Part shown: positions 6,229-6,510 of the stretch, piece after piece | How the letters are laid out: each line of letters starts with the position of its first letter | How positions within the stretch are numbered: position 1 is the stretch's first letter | Assembly (NCBI RefSeq): GCF_051155795.1 | Contig: NZ_DAXETW010000177.1 | Span: 1 to 6,510 of the forward strand | Source of the DNA: Longibacter sp051155795 | GTDB lineage: Bacteria; Bacteroidota; Rhodothermia; Rhodothermales; Salinibacteraceae | DNA length: 6,510 bases | Direction of reading: 5' to 3' | Translations under genes and position numbers: made by a program | Notes under the pieces: model-generated | What the model was told of the DNA's origin: nothing | Database searches by the model: none | What the model saw: the letters and a program-made list of their open reading frames with translations, nothing else

Positions 6229-6467
6229 GAGGTTTGGGGGCTGGGTTCGCTGGTAGACCTGTAACCCTCTCCCTGCTCGAGATTTGGGCGATGGCGCTGC
6301 ATTCATGGATTCACATGGCGTACCCCCCGGCCTTGCGCGCTCCGGGGGGTGCGAAAGGCGCAGCGCTAGACGAAGCGCGGACAGACGGGTCGCCGACCCG
6401 AGCGCAGAGAGGTAGCACCTGTGGTAATTTTTTGCGTATCGTTTTTTGATCGTTCAAAAAATGAGAC
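6229..6467 (+). repeat. Composite intergenic repeat, copy C (shortest)
   Basis: The left module (6229-6339, 111 bp) is about 90% identical by eye to that of copy A. The middle two-stem hairpin is missing: the sequence passes directly to GCGAAAGGCGCAGCGCTAG (6351-6369), shared with copy A, and then to GCGCGGACAGACGGG, shared with copy B. The right end is a T run, GCG and the tetraloop hairpin (6436-6467). It fills the gap between two convergent gene ends, beginning 18 bases after the secreted-protein stop and ending 4 bases before the minus-strand stop codon. Confidence 0.85.
6436..6467. terminator. Right-end tetraloop hairpin of copy C, possible bidirectional terminator
   Basis: The arms 6436-6449 and 6454-6467 pair at 13 of 14 positions around a TCGT loop (6450-6453). 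Both the T run and the A run have six bases instead of the seven in copies A and B. It lies between convergent gene ends, where it could stop transcription from either side. However, the same hairpin also occurs between divergent genes and has no trailing T run, so the terminator role is only a possibility. Confidence 0.35.
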
Positions 6468-6470
6468 ATC

Positions 6471-6510
6471 TCATTCGACCCAGATCGTCTTGACATTAAC
6501 AAACTCCCGG
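6471..6510 (-). CDS. C-terminal tail of a gene, possibly aldehyde dehydrogenase
   Basis: Reading the minus strand from the right edge, one frame gives REFVNVKTIWVE followed by TGA at 6473-6471. The tail resembles the C-terminal strand of NAD(P)-dependent aldehyde dehydrogenases, which often end with a pattern like F..VKTVW(V/I) plus one to three residues. Only 12 residues are visible, so the family call is tentative. The gene would be convergent with the secreted-protein gene, and its stop codon overlaps the small palindrome ATGAGACATCTCAT (6461-6474). Confidence 0.45.
   Translation of the reverse strand, partial: REFVNVKTIWVE

Noticed and set aside
5122..6306. Long minus-strand open frame (394 codons) opposite the 3' part of the secreted-protein gene
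   Set aside because: It is antisense to a frame with clear FnIII-like and T9SS domains. Its translation is Gly/Arg/Asp-rich with no recognisable domain, as expected for the shadow frame of a GC-rich gene, and it runs into repeat copy C.

Overview
The window is GC-rich double-stranded DNA from a bacterium, most probably a member of the Rhodothermota/Bacteroidota side of the tree (Rhodothermia such as Salinibacter, Longimonas or Longibacter relatives). Three things point there. The large gene ends in a type IX secretion (T9SS) C-terminal sorting domain. Its product is Asp/Glu-rich, as in salt-adapted members. The genes lack clear Shine-Dalgarno sequences. The assignment to a lineage is inference; no marker gene is present.

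Layout. Positions 1-823 (minus strand) hold the N-terminal 274 residues of a Hanks-type Ser/Thr protein kinase that runs off the left edge. Positions 824-2469 are about 1.65 kb without a convincing gene, between two divergently transcribed genes. This stretch is packed with repeats: a 7-bp-period degenerate array (900-962), composite repeat copy A (983-1269), an intergenic element with nested inverted repeats (about 1318-1579), an 8-bp-period degenerate array (1699-1794), composite repeat copy B (1910-2322) and a small AT-rich hairpin (2407-2432). Positions 2470-6210 (plus strand) encode a 1246-residue secreted protein: signal peptide, two tandem CSLREA-like/parallel beta-helix plus Ig-like modules, an unassigned region, an FnIII-like domain and the T9SS sorting domain. 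Positions 6229-6467 hold composite repeat copy C. Positions 6471-6510 (minus strand) are the last codons of another gene, possibly an aldehyde dehydrogenase, convergent with the big gene.

The most interesting content is non-coding. Three co-oriented copies of one composite repeat share a 111-112 bp left module and a right-end hairpin of unusual design: an A/T-rich stem of 14-15 positions closed by a TCGC or TCGT tetraloop. Base pairs in this hairpin, and in a second hairpin in the middle of copies A and B, change in a compensatory way between copies, and the T-run and A-run shorten together in copy C. That pattern suggests the folded structure, in RNA or single-stranded DNA, is being maintained. 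Copies B and C also bracket the T9SS protein gene as direct repeats.

No functional pathway links the genes in view. The kinase is a signalling protein. The beta-helix protein is a surface or extracellular protein of unknown ligand or substrate. The gene at the right edge is only a tail.
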